Source of the DNA: DASUAS01 sp963756895 | GTDB lineage: Bacteria > Actinomycetota > Acidimicrobiia > IMCC26256 > DASPTH01 | Reading direction: 5' to 3' | DNA: 64,000 nucleotides | NCBI GenBank assembly: GCA_963756895.1 | Contig: CAVWPI010000010.1 | Coordinates: forward strand, 19,937-83,936 | Shown here: in pieces, positions 44,169 to 52,779 of the stretch | How positions within the stretch are numbered: position 1 is the first letter of the stretch | Layout: every line of letters starts with the position of its first letter | Notes under the pieces: generated by a model | What the model was told of the DNA's origin: nothing | The model's input: only the letters and a program-made list of their open reading frames with translations | Database searches by the model: none | Made by a program: the position numbers and the translations under genes

Positions 44169-44534
44169 CTAGAGCAGTCCCGCCAGCGCGAACCCCGCGG
44201 TCGCGGCGACCAGCCCGAGGCCGACGCTCCCCAGCGCGTTCACGAGCGCCGCGCGCGTGGCCCCCGACTCGAAGAGGCCGAACGTGTCGTAGGAGAAGGA
44301 CGAGAACGTGGTGTACGCGCCGATGAAGCCGGTGCCGATCACCGTGCGGACGTCGGGGTCGAGGCCCTGGTAGGTCACCAGCCCGACGAGTGCCCCGAGA
44401 GCGAACGCCCCCGACACGTTCACCACCACGGTGCCGTACGGGAACCGCGATGCGGTCCGCGACTGCACCAGCTCGTGGACGCCGTAACGCCCGAGCGCGC
44501 CCAACGCTCCCGCCAGCGCGACGAGACCGAGCAT
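44169..44534 (-). CDS. crcB: CrcB/FluC fluoride channel subunit 2
   Basis: A 121-aa four-helix protein from ATG 44534, overlapping the previous stop (TGATG). Family features: GALGALGRYG, NVSGAFALGAL, and FIGAYTTFSSFSYDT with the Thr/Phe/Ser fluoride track. FluC works as an antiparallel dimer; paired genes often encode the two halves. It exports toxic fluoride passively. Confidence 0.92.
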   Translation of the reverse strand: MLGLVALAGALGALGRYGVHELVQSRTASRFPYGTVVVNVSGAFALGALVGLVTYQGLDPDVRTVIGTGFIGAYTTFSSFSYDTFGLFESGATRAALVNALGSVGLGLVAATAGFALAGLL

Positions 44535-44965
44535 CAGTCGTCCTGCTCCGGGTCGAACGCGGGTGTGGGCCGGCACGTCACCGCGCGCGCGACCTGGACG
44601 CCGAGCGCCACCGCGACGAACCCCGCGACCAGGCTGACCACGAGGTACAGCGCAGCCGTGCCCGTGCGGCCGTCACGCGTGAGCAGCACGCTCTCCACCA
44701 TCCAGGTCGAGAACGTGGTGAGGCCGCCACAGAAGCCGACGGCCGCGAACGCGCGGAGTGCGCCGGTGGATCCGCGCGTCTCGGCCAGCACCACGATCAC
44801 GACCCCGAGGAGGAGCGAGCCCACCACGTTGGCGGTGAGCGTCGCCCACGGGAACCGGCCGCTCTGCACCGGCTCCGCGAGTGCGAGCTCGTACCGCGCC
44901 ACCGTACCCAGCGCACCTCCGACCGCCACCGCGACGAGCATCCAGGTGCGGTGCTCCACGGTCAC
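44534..44965 (-). CDS. crcB: CrcB/FluC fluoride channel subunit 1
   Basis: A 143-aa protein starting with GTG 44965, 10 bp after the MFS stop. It has GGALGTVARYELALA, NVVGSLLLGVVIVV with the conserved Asn, and FCGGLTTFSTWMVES. The C-terminal tail (RAVTCRPTPAFDPEQ) is longer than in the partner. Together they would form a heterodimeric channel. A GTG two codons later or an internal ATG could also start it. Confidence 0.92.
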   Translation of the reverse strand: MTVEHRTWMLVAVAVGGALGTVARYELALAEPVQSGRFPWATLTANVVGSLLLGVVIVVLAETRGSTGALRAFAAVGFCGGLTTFSTWMVESVLLTRDGRTGTAALYLVVSLVAGFVAVALGVQVARAVTCRPTPAFDPEQDD

Positions 44966-44975
44966 GCCCGCGACG

Positions 44976-46547
44976 CTACGCGCCCAGGATCTCGTACTCG
45001 CTGATCTCGCGTGCTTCTTCCTCGTCGTCGTGCGACGGGAACTCGTCGTGACCGTGGGCCGGGAGGAACCGCCAGGCGATGATCGCGGCGAAGACGATGA
45101 TCGCGGCGGCGATCGGATACGTGATCCGCATCGCGTCGACGAACGCGTCGCGGGACAGCTGCACCAGCGCGTCACCCTGCTTCGCCGGCAGCTGCGCGGC
45201 CAGGTCGAGAGCACGACCCACCGAATCGTGGAGCGCCGCTCTCGACGCGGTGGTGAGGTTGGCAGCCTTGTCGGCGTAGTGGTGATAGGCGGCAAGGAAC
45301 ACGCTGCCGATGATGGCGACGCCCAGCGCGCCGCCGGTCTGGCGCGTGGTGTCGTTGATCGCCGAACCGACCCCGGCCCGGCTCGGCGGCAGCGACCCCA
45401 TGATCGATTCGGTGGCGGGCGCCGAGGTGAGCCCCAGTCCGACGCCGAAGAGGAAGCGCACTGCGCACCCGCCGACGAACGACGACATGATCATGTCGGA
45501 CGCGTAGCAGAGCATCGCGAGCGCGGCGACGAGCAAACCCAGCACGACGACCCACTTGGTTCCCCACCGGCGCACGAGACGAGGAGCGTTCGGCGACACC
45601 ACCATCATGGCGATGGCGACGGGCATGGCGAGGAGGCCGGCCTCGAGCGGAGAGTACCCGAGCACGAACTGGAAGTACTGGATGAGGAGGAACACCGAGC
45701 CGTAGAGCGCGAACGACGTGAGGGTGAGCACACTGGACGCGGCGGAGAACCGCGGATTGCGGAACACGCGCACGTCGATCATCGGCTCCTTGGCCCGCAT
45801 CTCCCACAGCGCGAACACGCCGAGGAGCGCCAACCCCGCGAAGAACGACGCCACGACCTCCGGGGCGGTCCAACCCTTGTCGGGCGCCTGGATGATCGAG
45901 TACAGCAGCGCCACCAGCGTGAGGACGGAGAGCAGCGCGCCGACCGGATCGAGGGGGCGGTTGTCGGGGTCGCGCGACGACGGGATGTAGAAGTAGCCGA
46001 GCACGAGGGCCAACGCGCAGATGGGCACGTTCACGAAGAAGACCGAGCCCCAGTAGAAGTGCTCGACCAGGATCCCCCCGAGCATCGGACCGAGCGCGAC
46101 GCCGATCCCCGAGACCCCCGCCCAGACCCCGATGGCCTTGGCTCGTTCGCGCCCCGTGAACGTGTTGGTGAGGATCGACAGCGTGGTCGGGAAGATGAAC
46201 GCGGCGCCGATGCCCATGAGCCCACGCGCGAAGATGAGCATCTCGGGCGAGTTCGCCAGCGACGCGAGCCCGGAGAACCCGCCGAACAGGAGCAGGCCGA
46301 ACGTCAGGGCGCCCTTGCGGCCGTATTTGTCGCCCAGCGCGCCGGCGGTGAGCAGCAAGCTCGCGAACACGATGACGTACGAGTCGATGATCCACTGGAG
46401 ATCGGAGCCGCTGGCGCCGAGGTCGCGCACGATCGTGGGCAACGCGACGTTGAGGATCGAATTGTCGATCGTGATGATGACGAGCGACATGCAGAGGACG
46501 GCCAGCGTGTACCAACGACGTTCGTAGGCCTTCTCCGCGCTGAGCAT
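44976..46547 (-). CDS. MFS transporter, DHA2 family (14 helices)
   Basis: A 523-aa drug-proton antiporter from ATG 46547 (GGAG upstream). The N-terminus has LVIITIDNSILNVALPTIV, motif A LGDKYGRKGALTFG, and motif C GVSGIGVALGPMLGGIL in helix 5. GALGVAIIGSVFLAAYHHY is in the last third, and a charged tail with SHDDEEEAREISEYE follows. About fourteen helices fit DHA2 (EmrB/QacA-like). The divergent TetR gene and the operator between them indicate induction by its substrate. Two fluoride-channel genes follow on the same strand. Confidence 0.92.
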   Translation of the reverse strand: MLSAEKAYERRWYTLAVLCMSLVIITIDNSILNVALPTIVRDLGASGSDLQWIIDSYVIVFASLLLTAGALGDKYGRKGALTFGLLLFGGFSGLASLANSPEMLIFARGLMGIGAAFIFPTTLSILTNTFTGRERAKAIGVWAGVSGIGVALGPMLGGILVEHFYWGSVFFVNVPICALALVLGYFYIPSSRDPDNRPLDPVGALLSVLTLVALLYSIIQAPDKGWTAPEVVASFFAGLALLGVFALWEMRAKEPMIDVRVFRNPRFSAASSVLTLTSFALYGSVFLLIQYFQFVLGYSPLEAGLLAMPVAIAMMVVSPNAPRLVRRWGTKWVVVLGLLVAALAMLCYASDMIMSSFVGGCAVRFLFGVGLGLTSAPATESIMGSLPPSRAGVGSAINDTTRQTGGALGVAIIGSVFLAAYHHYADKAANLTTASRAALHDSVGRALDLAAQLPAKQGDALVQLSRDAFVDAMRITYPIAAAIIVFAAIIAWRFLPAHGHDEFPSHDDEEEAREISEYEILGA

Positions 46548-46584
46548 CGGCGCTCCGTGTGCTCCCCTGCCCCCGCTGCTAGTA

Positions 46585-46600
46585 TTAACCGTCCGGTTAA
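46585..46600. promoter_or_regulatory. TetR-type operator
   Basis: TTAACCGTCCGGTTAA is a perfect palindrome with 7-bp arms and a 2-bp centre, midway between the divergent MFS (46547) and TetR (46626) starts. It overlaps an A/T-rich stretch (CTAGTATTAACC, GTTAACAAC) that must contain both promoters, as for autorepressing TetR/efflux pairs. Confidence 0.75.
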
Positions 46601-46625
46601 CAACTTTACCTGCTGGAGCGGCGAC

Positions 46626-47211
46626 GTGGCAAACCGCGATCCCGAGGCCACGAAGGCGAAGATCCTCGCGGCGGCGGTGCGCGAGTTCTCCGCCAAGGGC
46701 ATCTCCGGCGCCCGCGTCGACGCCATCGCGACCCGGGCGGGCGTCAACAAGCGGATGCTCTACTACTACTTCGAGTCGAAGGAGGGGCTGTTCCGGGAGA
46801 TCCTCCGCCGACGGCTCGCCGAAGGCGCGGCGAAGCTGCAGGCGAGCAACGTGGCCGATCCCGACCGGCTCGCGGAGCGCACCGCACGCCTCCCCGGTCA
46901 ACGCGAGTACACGCGCCTCACCATGTGGGAGGCGCTCGAGACCAATCCCGACCGTCCCGTCAACGAGGACCTGCGGCGCGGCGCTCTACGACGACTGGGT
47001 CGAGGCCGTGCGCGAGGAGCAGCGCGCCGGCAACGTCCCCGACGATCTCGACGCCGCCCAACTCGTGCTCAGCGAGGTGTGCCTCACCATGGGCCCGTTC
47101 CTGCTCCCCCAGCTCACGCAGCTCGTCACCGGGAAGTCGGTGAAGGACCCCGAGTTCCTGGCCGAGCGTGATGCGTTCCTGCGCGCGCTCGGGAAACGCC
47201 TCGCGTCCTGA
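46626..47211 (+). CDS. TetR family regulator (one frameshift)
   Basis: About 194 aa when repaired. GTG 46626 has GGAG upstream. The HTH is KAKILAAAVREFSAKGISGARV then IATRAGVNKRMLYYYFESKEGL (about residues 10-55). The ligand domain breaks near 46978: removing one base gives EDLRRALYDDWVEAVREEQ and continues with AQLVLSEVCLTMGPFLLPQL to 47211. It probably represses itself and the divergent MFS-crcB genes through the 16-bp palindrome. Ends 21 bp from the convergent ABC ATPase. Confidence 0.85.
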
Positions 47212-47225
47212 AGGAGCTCCGACCT

Positions 47226-47245
47226 CGCCGAATCAGACTTCGGCG
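47226..47245. terminator. Hairpin between convergent tetR and ABC operon
   Basis: CGCCGAA and TTCGGCG form a perfect 7-bp stem with a 6-nt loop (TCAGAC), 14 bp after the tetR stop and across the last codons of the ABC ATPase. No T tract. It could terminate the tetR message; for the ABC operon it lies in the final codons. Confidence 0.4.
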
Positions 47246-48228
47246 GTGTCGGCGTCGGCCGCGCCTTCGAGCAGGGATCCCGGCGTGGGACCGCCCACCT
47301 GCTTACGGAAGGAACGCAACGTGTAGCCGGTGAGCACCGCCGCGCCGACCGCCCGGGCCGTCGCCGAACGCGGCAAGCCCAACATCGGTGCCAGTTCGCC
47401 GAAGTACTCCCCCGGGCCGGCCTTGTGCAGCAGTTCCTCGGTGTCGTCGTCGCGCTCGCGCAGGAGCTCGATCTCACCCTCGTCGATCATGTACACGAGA
47501 TCACCGTGATCGCCTTCGCGGAACAGCACCTCACCCGCCGCGAGCTCGACGCGCTCCGGGGGACGGTCGGTCGTGGCGGCGCGCGGCGTGAGGTTCACGA
47601 TCTGGTCGGCGAGTGGCACGAGGCGGTCGTCGTGGGTGGCGACCACGACCAGTCGGCCCGAGTCGGCGAGGTTGCGCAACAGTCGGATCACGCCTTCGAC
47701 CTGGAGGTAGTCGAGGTGGGCAGTCGGTTCGTCGGCGAGGAGCACCGGCGGGTCGTGCGCGAGGCCTCGTGCGATGGCGACCCGCTGCTGCTGACCACCC
47801 GACATGTCACCGGGGAGGTGCTGCGCCCGATCGGCGAGGTCGACGGTCGCGAGCAGCTCCTCGGCCCGCGCGCGCGCCTTGGCCTTGCTCCACTTGGCGG
47901 CCCGCAAGGGCACCTGGACGTTCTCCGAGGCGGTCAACGCCGGCAGCAGGTTGAACGCCTGGAACACGACGCCGACGGTGTGCCGGCGGTACTGGGTGAG
48001 CGCGCTGCCGGAGAGCCCGACCACTTCGGTGTCGACGACGGTCACGCTGCCCGACGCGGGCGTGAGGAGCCCGGCAATCACCGACAGCAGCGTGGTCTTC
48101 CCGCAGCCGCTCGCGCCGAGCAACAGCACGAGTTGGCCCTCGCCGGCTTCGAGCGAGAGGTTCGAGATCGGGCGCACGACGTAGCCGCCGCTCGAGTACT
48201 CGATGGTCAGGTCCTCGATGCTGAGCAC
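47233..48228 (-). CDS. ABC transporter ATPase fused to a cyclic-nucleotide-binding domain
   Basis: A 331-aa protein from GTG 48228 with GGAGGAG six nt upstream. Residues 1-225 are a MacB/LolD-type ATPase: LLLGASGCGKTTLLSVIAG (Walker A), VVFQAFNLLPALTASENV (Q-loop), DMSGGQQQRVAIARGLAHD (signature), VLLADEPTAHLD (Walker B) and the THDD switch His. Residues about 240-315 are a CAP-like domain: GEVLFREGDHGDLVYMIDEG and FGELAPMLGLPRSATARAV. The latter keeps the phosphate-binding cassette Glu and Arg (GEL...PRSAT), so cAMP/cGMP binding is plausible. This would let nucleotide level control transport. Operon with the permease and a cyclase. Similar fusions are known in actinobacteria; gating by cAMP is inference. 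Confidence 0.9.
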   Translation of the reverse strand: MLSIEDLTIEYSSGGYVVRPISNLSLEAGEGQLVLLLGASGCGKTTLLSVIAGLLTPASGSVTVVDTEVVGLSGSALTQYRRHTVGVVFQAFNLLPALTASENVQVPLRAAKWSKAKARARAEELLATVDLADRAQHLPGDMSGGQQQRVAIARGLAHDPPVLLADEPTAHLDYLQVEGVIRLLRNLADSGRLVVVATHDDRLVPLADQIVNLTPRAATTDRPPERVELAAGEVLFREGDHGDLVYMIDEGEIELLRERDDDTEELLHKAGPGEYFGELAPMLGLPRSATARAVGAAVLTGYTLRSFRKQVGGPTPGSLLEGAADADTAEV

Positions 48229-48256
48229 GACTCTCCTCCGAAGATGCGGCCGGGGA

Positions 48257-49276
48257 TCAGCCGAAGGCCAGTGCCGGGTCGACACCCACCGCGCGCCGCA
48301 AGCCGACCAGGCTCGACGCGACCCCCGCGATCGCCGCGATCACCGGGAGCGCGATGTACGTACCGGTGGAGATCTCGGTGTTCATGGGCACGAAGCCCTT
48401 GATGAGCAGCGTGAGCAGCGCGGCGACCGCCGCGGATGCCACCGAGACGATGACGGCCTGGGTGACGAGGCCCGAGAAGATCGACCGACCCTGCACGCCG
48501 ATTGCCTTCATCACCGCAAAGTCGCGGGTCTGCTCGAGCACGGTCATGTACACGATCGATCCGATGATCCCCACGGCGATGAGCCAGAGGAGCACCCGGA
48601 GGAAGTCGATGGTGCCGGTCGCCTGCTTCAACGGGCGCCCGAGGTCGGCTTCGGCCTGCGAGTTGGTCAGTGCTCTGAACCCGTCGGGCACCGAGCTGGG
48701 CAGGCGCTCGGTGAGCAGTGCGGACGCGAGGGGCTGGCCAGCGTACGTCAGGTCTTGCGCGTCCTCGAGGGTGACGACCGCAGTCGGCGAACCGGCGAAG
48801 ATGGTGCGCCCGGAGTAGGTGCCGACGACCTTGAAGGCTTTGCCGAGGTCGAGCGTGTCGCCGACGTCGAAACCGAGGCTCTCGTCGACGACCACCTCGC
48901 CCGAGCGCTTCGGATCATGACCACTCGTCGCCTTGGGGCCGAGCCCGCCCGGTTCGACGCCGAACACCATCACGTCCTTGCTGCCGTGCGGGACGCGGGT
49001 CATGGCCATCGCCACCACCTCACCGCCACCCTGCACGTCGCTCTTCACCGCGGCAGGCGCGAAGACCTTCGAGTTGCTGAACGGTCCGGCTGCGCTCGTC
49101 GGTACGACCCAGCCGCCCGCACCGAACGAGTCGACGCTGCGCGTGATCTCGGACTTGAAGCCACCGCTCACACCCGAGAGGATCAGCGCGATGGCGAACA
49201 CCAGGCTGGTGGCGAGGATGGCGATGATGAACCGCCGGCGCCGGAACTGCAGGTCCCGCCATCCGATGTAGAACAC
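48257..49276 (-). CDS. MacB/FtsX-like ABC permease
   Basis: A 339-aa permease from GTG 49276, 7 bp after the cyclase stop. One helix near the N-terminus (FIIAILATSLVFAIALIL), an extracytoplasmic MacB-type domain (GGFKSEITRSVDSF ... DLGKAFKVVGTYSG) and three C-terminal helices (FLRVLLWLIAVGIIGSIVYM, GLVTQAVIVSVASAAVAALL, YIALPVIAAIAGVASSLVG) give the FtsX topology. ARDFAVMKAIGV-type coupling helix sequence (TRDFAVMKAIGVQGRS) contacts the ATPase. It works with the CNB-fused ATPase; type VII ABC systems perform mechanotransmission or extract lipoproteins and lipids. Cargo unknown. Confidence 0.88.
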   Translation of the reverse strand: MFYIGWRDLQFRRRRFIIAILATSLVFAIALILSGVSGGFKSEITRSVDSFGAGGWVVPTSAAGPFSNSKVFAPAAVKSDVQGGGEVVAMAMTRVPHGSKDVMVFGVEPGGLGPKATSGHDPKRSGEVVVDESLGFDVGDTLDLGKAFKVVGTYSGRTIFAGSPTAVVTLEDAQDLTYAGQPLASALLTERLPSSVPDGFRALTNSQAEADLGRPLKQATGTIDFLRVLLWLIAVGIIGSIVYMTVLEQTRDFAVMKAIGVQGRSIFSGLVTQAVIVSVASAAVAALLTLLIKGFVPMNTEISTGTYIALPVIAAIAGVASSLVGLRRAVGVDPALAFG

Positions 49277-49283
49277 GCAGCCT

Positions 49284-52200
49284 CTACTCCCCTGCTGCCT
49301 GGTCGAGCTCGGCCCGGACTGCTTCGACACGGCGCTCGATCGACACGCCTTCACATCGTGCGGCGAACGCCAGCGCCTCGGCGAGGTCGAGCTCGGCACG
49401 CTGACGGTGGCCGGCGTGGTTGCGACGCGTGAGCATCTCGGCGCGCTCCACATGGGTGCGACCCGCCCAGTACACCGCGCCGAACCGCTCGCAGCGTTCG
49501 AGCGCGAGCTCGAACGCTGCTTCGGCCTCATCGTCCCGACCGAGCAATCCGAGGAGGCGAGCCACCGGCCGTGCCACCGGATGCGGCGCGATCGCGTGAA
49601 TGAACGTCATGCGGTCGGCGTACGGAGACATCAACTCCAGGAGCGTGGCCGCTCCCTCGCGGTGCCCGAGGCCGACGGCAACGTCGGCGAGATCCTCCAG
49701 CGACTGCAGACGAGACAGCATCTCGTAGTTGAATCCCGATGCCCGCTCGCGCTCGAAACGCTCGGCTGCTCCCGCGAGGTCACCAGTCTCGAAGAGCAGG
49801 AGGATCACGGCGACGCGCAGCGGTTCGATTGTGGGCATGGACTCGGCGGCCTCGATGAAGAAGTCGGCGAGCTCGTCGAAGCGTCCCTCGATCATCCTGA
49901 GGCTGAAGAGCTGTCCGCCGTAGCTGCCGATCCCCGGCCCGATGCCCGCTGATGTGGCCAGCTCGAGCGCCATGTCTACGAACGACTCCGCCGCGGCCAA
50001 GTCACCTTCGAGCGTCGCGAACGCAGCGTGGTCGATAAGGACCTGCCATCGCTGGTACGGGAGGCCGAGCGCATCGGCGCGCTCCACCACATCGGTGAAT
50101 GCCTCGCGGCTGGCGTCGGCGTCGGCGCGCATGACGAGCACCTCCAGGTGCTGGTACGCGGCGACAAAACCTTGCAAACGGTCGCCGACCCGATCGGCGA
50201 GCTCGACCGCCGTGGTTGCAGCTTCAGCGCGTCGGCCCAGGTCGTCGTCGTCGAGGCACACGGTCCACACGGCGTTCAGGACCTCGAGGAGCGTTCGGTC
50301 GTCCTGAAGGGTCCTTGCGAGGTCGACCGCACGCTGAGCGGTGTCGGTGCGCTCGACCAGATCGCGAGCGTCGAGCTCCAACGACAGGAATGCGAGGAGC
50401 CGGGCGGCAGCACTGCTGTCGGGATCGACCCGTTCGAGCGCTGCTCTCAGCGTGGCGATCCGCTCGACATCGAAGTCGTAGACCTGCGTCGTTCGAGCGA
50501 GTGCAAAGGCGACACGGACGAGACGCTCATCGTCGTCGGCTCCGCGAGCCAGCTCCGCCGCCTCGACCAGGGTCTCGCGTTCCTCAGCCAGACCGGCCAG
50601 CTGCTGCGCGGTGCCGAGACCGATCAGGAGGTCACACCGCACGAGGTCCTCACCTGCGAGCTGACGTTCCTGGAGCTCGAGTGCCTGCGAGAACCAGCGC
50701 ACTGCGTCGAGGGGCGCGAGTGCGTTCAGCGCCGCGTCGCCGGCGAGCCGCGCGTATTCGATGGCCTTGGCTGCATCTGCGGGTTGCGTCGCCACCAGCC
50801 AGTGGTGCGCAAGCTCGGCGACGGGCGGCGCGTGCTCGCCGGTCATGGTCTCGAGCGCCTGCGCGATGCGCTGGTGCAGGCGTTGGCGACGGGTCGCGCT
50901 GAGGTCCTGGTAGAGGGTGTGTTCGATCAGCGCGTGCTCGAAACGGAAGCGACCCGGGAGCTCCCCGACCTCGGTCACCAGCGCGGCGGTGACCGCCTGC
51001 TCGAGCACGTCGAGCACGTCGTCCTCGCGTTGGTCGGCGATCGCGCTGAGAACCTCGAGATCGAACGTCCGGCCGATCACTGCGGCCATCGAGAGGAGCT
51101 TCGCCACGTCGTCGCCCAGACGATCGACACGCCGCATGACGACGTCGCGCACGCTCCCGGGCAGGCTCATGTCGTCGAGGTCGATGCTCAACGAGTACTG
51201 CCCGTTGTCGTCGAAGACGATGGCGCCCGTCTCGTAGAGGTGGCGGAGGAGCTCACCGGTGAAGAACGGGTTCCCGCCCGTCTCGCGGTACAGCGCGTGC
51301 GCGAGCAGCACGCCGTCCTCCGGGAGCTCGTAGCCCGCGGCACCCTCCACGAGCGCGAACAGCTCCTGGTCGTCGAGGCCGCGGATCGCGAGCCGGGTGA
51401 CCACCGGCTCGCGCCGGAGATCGGCGAGCACCGGCGTGAGCGCGTGATCGCGCGTCAGGTCGGTGTCGCGATAGGTGCCCACGACCAGGAGCGGCGGTGG
51501 GTTCGCAGTCGAGATCGTGTGCCGGAGCACCTGGAGGCTGGCGGCGTCGGCCCACTGCAGGTCGTCGAGCACCAGCACGACCACTTGGTCGCGGGCGGCG
51601 TCGCGCAGCAGCGCGCACGTCGCTTCGAGCAGGACGTAGCGGTCACCGTCGGCGTCGCCCGATCCTCCGTCGGGCTCCGCGGTCGGCACGCGGCGCGCCA
51701 GCGCAGGCACCAGTCGCGACAGCGCGGCACCGTGCTGCGCGACGTGGTCGTCAAGCAGCTGCTGGGGCGCGTGCTCGACCAGGTGCGTCAGCGCGTCGAT
51801 CCAGGGCCGGTACGACACTCCCATGCCCTCCGAGCACTGCCCGAACAGCACAGTTGCCCCGTCGGCATGGAGGGTGCGCGCCACTTGCGCGGCGAGCGTC
51901 GTCTTGCCGATCCCCGGCTCCCCCTCGAGCAGCACGACCTCGGGGTGGCCCTCGGTGCGCGCCCGCTTCGCCGCGTCGAGCGCGGTCGTCAGCTCGTCGC
52001 TGCGACCGAAGAAACCGAAGAGCCCCTCGGTCGCGGTCCCGACGAGGCGCGACGGGATCGGGATGTCGCCGGCGACCGCTTCCGGCTCCCACCGGACCTC
52101 GACCGCGGGCATCGGGTCGGGGATCCCCTTGAGCTCGAGCTCGCCGACCGACGCGTACTCGTGGGTGCTGTGGCGACCCACCATCGCCCGCAGGAGCTCG

Positions 52201-52595
52201 GTGGTGAGGATCTGACCGCCGTTGGCGCGATCGCACAGGCGGGCGGCTTCGACGACGCAGTCGCCGAAGTAGTCACCCGCTTCCTCGACGGCCTCGCCCA
52301 TCGAGATGCCGACCCGCAGCTCGATGGGTTCCTCGCCCCGGCGGTTGTGGCGCTCGATGCCCTGCTGGATCGCCGCCGCGCACGACAGCGCCCGGCTGGG
52401 ACCCGTGAACATGAGCATGATGCCGTCACCGGTGGTCTTCACCTCGATGCCGCCGGTCGCCTCGGCTGCGCCCCGGAGGATGGCGAAATGGGTCTGGCGG
52501 AGGCTCTCGGCGGCGTCCGGACCGATGCGGGAGGCCAGCGCGGTCGATCCCACGAGGTCGGTGAAGAGGAACGTGGCCGTGATCGGCGTGCTCAT
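49284..52595 (-). CDS. Class III adenylate cyclase - ATPase - TPR receptor protein
   Basis: A 1103-aa protein. Residues 1-165 form a cyclase domain: TFLFTDLVGSTALASRIG (metal Asp), EVKTTGDGIMLMFTGPSRA (Lys and second Asp), DYFGDCVVEAARLCDRANGG. In the last, Glu takes the place of the usual Asn while Arg is kept, as in many actinobacterial multi-domain cyclases. Residues about 190-480 are a STAND/AAA ATPase: VVLLEGEPGIGKTTLAAQVA, VVVLVLDDLQWADAASLQVL. The remaining 600 residues are helical repeats (TPR-like; ALDAVRWFSQALELQERQL). Such proteins resemble LuxR/MalT-type sensors in which ligand binding drives an output, here the cyclase. No LuxR DNA-binding domain. It heads the operon with permease and CNB-ATPase. 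Confidence 0.9.
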   Translation of the reverse strand: MSTPITATFLFTDLVGSTALASRIGPDAAESLRQTHFAILRGAAEATGGIEVKTTGDGIMLMFTGPSRALSCAAAIQQGIERHNRRGEEPIELRVGISMGEAVEEAGDYFGDCVVEAARLCDRANGGQILTTELLRAMVGRHSTHEYASVGELELKGIPDPMPAVEVRWEPEAVAGDIPIPSRLVGTATEGLFGFFGRSDELTTALDAAKRARTEGHPEVVLLEGEPGIGKTTLAAQVARTLHADGATVLFGQCSEGMGVSYRPWIDALTHLVEHAPQQLLDDHVAQHGAALSRLVPALARRVPTAEPDGGSGDADGDRYVLLEATCALLRDAARDQVVVLVLDDLQWADAASLQVLRHTISTANPPPLLVVGTYRDTDLTRDHALTPVLADLRREPVVTRLAIRGLDDQELFALVEGAAGYELPEDGVLLAHALYRETGGNPFFTGELLRHLYETGAIVFDDNGQYSLSIDLDDMSLPGSVRDVVMRRVDRLGDDVAKLLSMAAVIGRTFDLEVLSAIADQREDDVLDVLEQAVTAALVTEVGELPGRFRFEHALIEHTLYQDLSATRRQRLHQRIAQALETMTGEHAPPVAELAHHWLVATQPADAAKAIEYARLAGDAALNALAPLDAVRWFSQALELQERQLAGEDLVRCDLLIGLGTAQQLAGLAEERETLVEAAELARGADDDERLVRVAFALARTTQVYDFDVERIATLRAALERVDPDSSAAARLLAFLSLELDARDLVERTDTAQRAVDLARTLQDDRTLLEVLNAVWTVCLDDDDLGRRAEAATTAVELADRVGDRLQGFVAAYQHLEVLVMRADADASREAFTDVVERADALGLPYQRWQVLIDHAAFATLEGDLAAAESFVDMALELATSAGIGPGIGSYGGQLFSLRMIEGRFDELADFFIEAAESMPTIEPLRVAVILLLFETGDLAGAAERFERERASGFNYEMLSRLQSLEDLADVAVGLGHREGAATLLELMSPYADRMTFIHAIAPHPVARPVARLLGLLGRDDEAEAAFELALERCERFGAVYWAGRTHVERAEMLTRRNHAGHRQRAELDLAEALAFAARCEGVSIERRVEAVRAELDQAAGE

Positions 52596-52745
52596 CCCCG
52601 CCCCGCTCGGCTGGTGTGCATTCGCCCTCGCCCCGCGCGCGCCGCTGAGCGATCGCCCAGCGCGTTCCGCACCTTTCTACCGCAAGCGCACGGTGTAGAC
52701 AAGTAACCACTCAGCGCGCGGTAAACTGCCCCGGTCGACCGATGG

Positions 52746-52779
52746 GGCCCGTTTTGCGAAAGTGGGCGCAAATGGGGCC
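52746..52779 (-). terminator. Hairpin downstream of the SCP2-type thiolase
   Basis: Two nested stems, GGCCC/GGGCC and TTTGCG/CGCAAA, separated by a 2x2 internal loop and closed by an 8-nt loop (52759-52766), start right at the thiolase stop on the minus strand. No T tract. The 150 bp between it and the cyclase start at 52595 hold no gene; they must contain the cyclase operon promoter. Confidence 0.45.

Noticed and set aside
44966..46600. Fluoride riboswitch for the crcB genes
   Set aside because: The crcB leader is only 10 bp after the MFS stop, and I could not find the element upstream of the MFS gene either.
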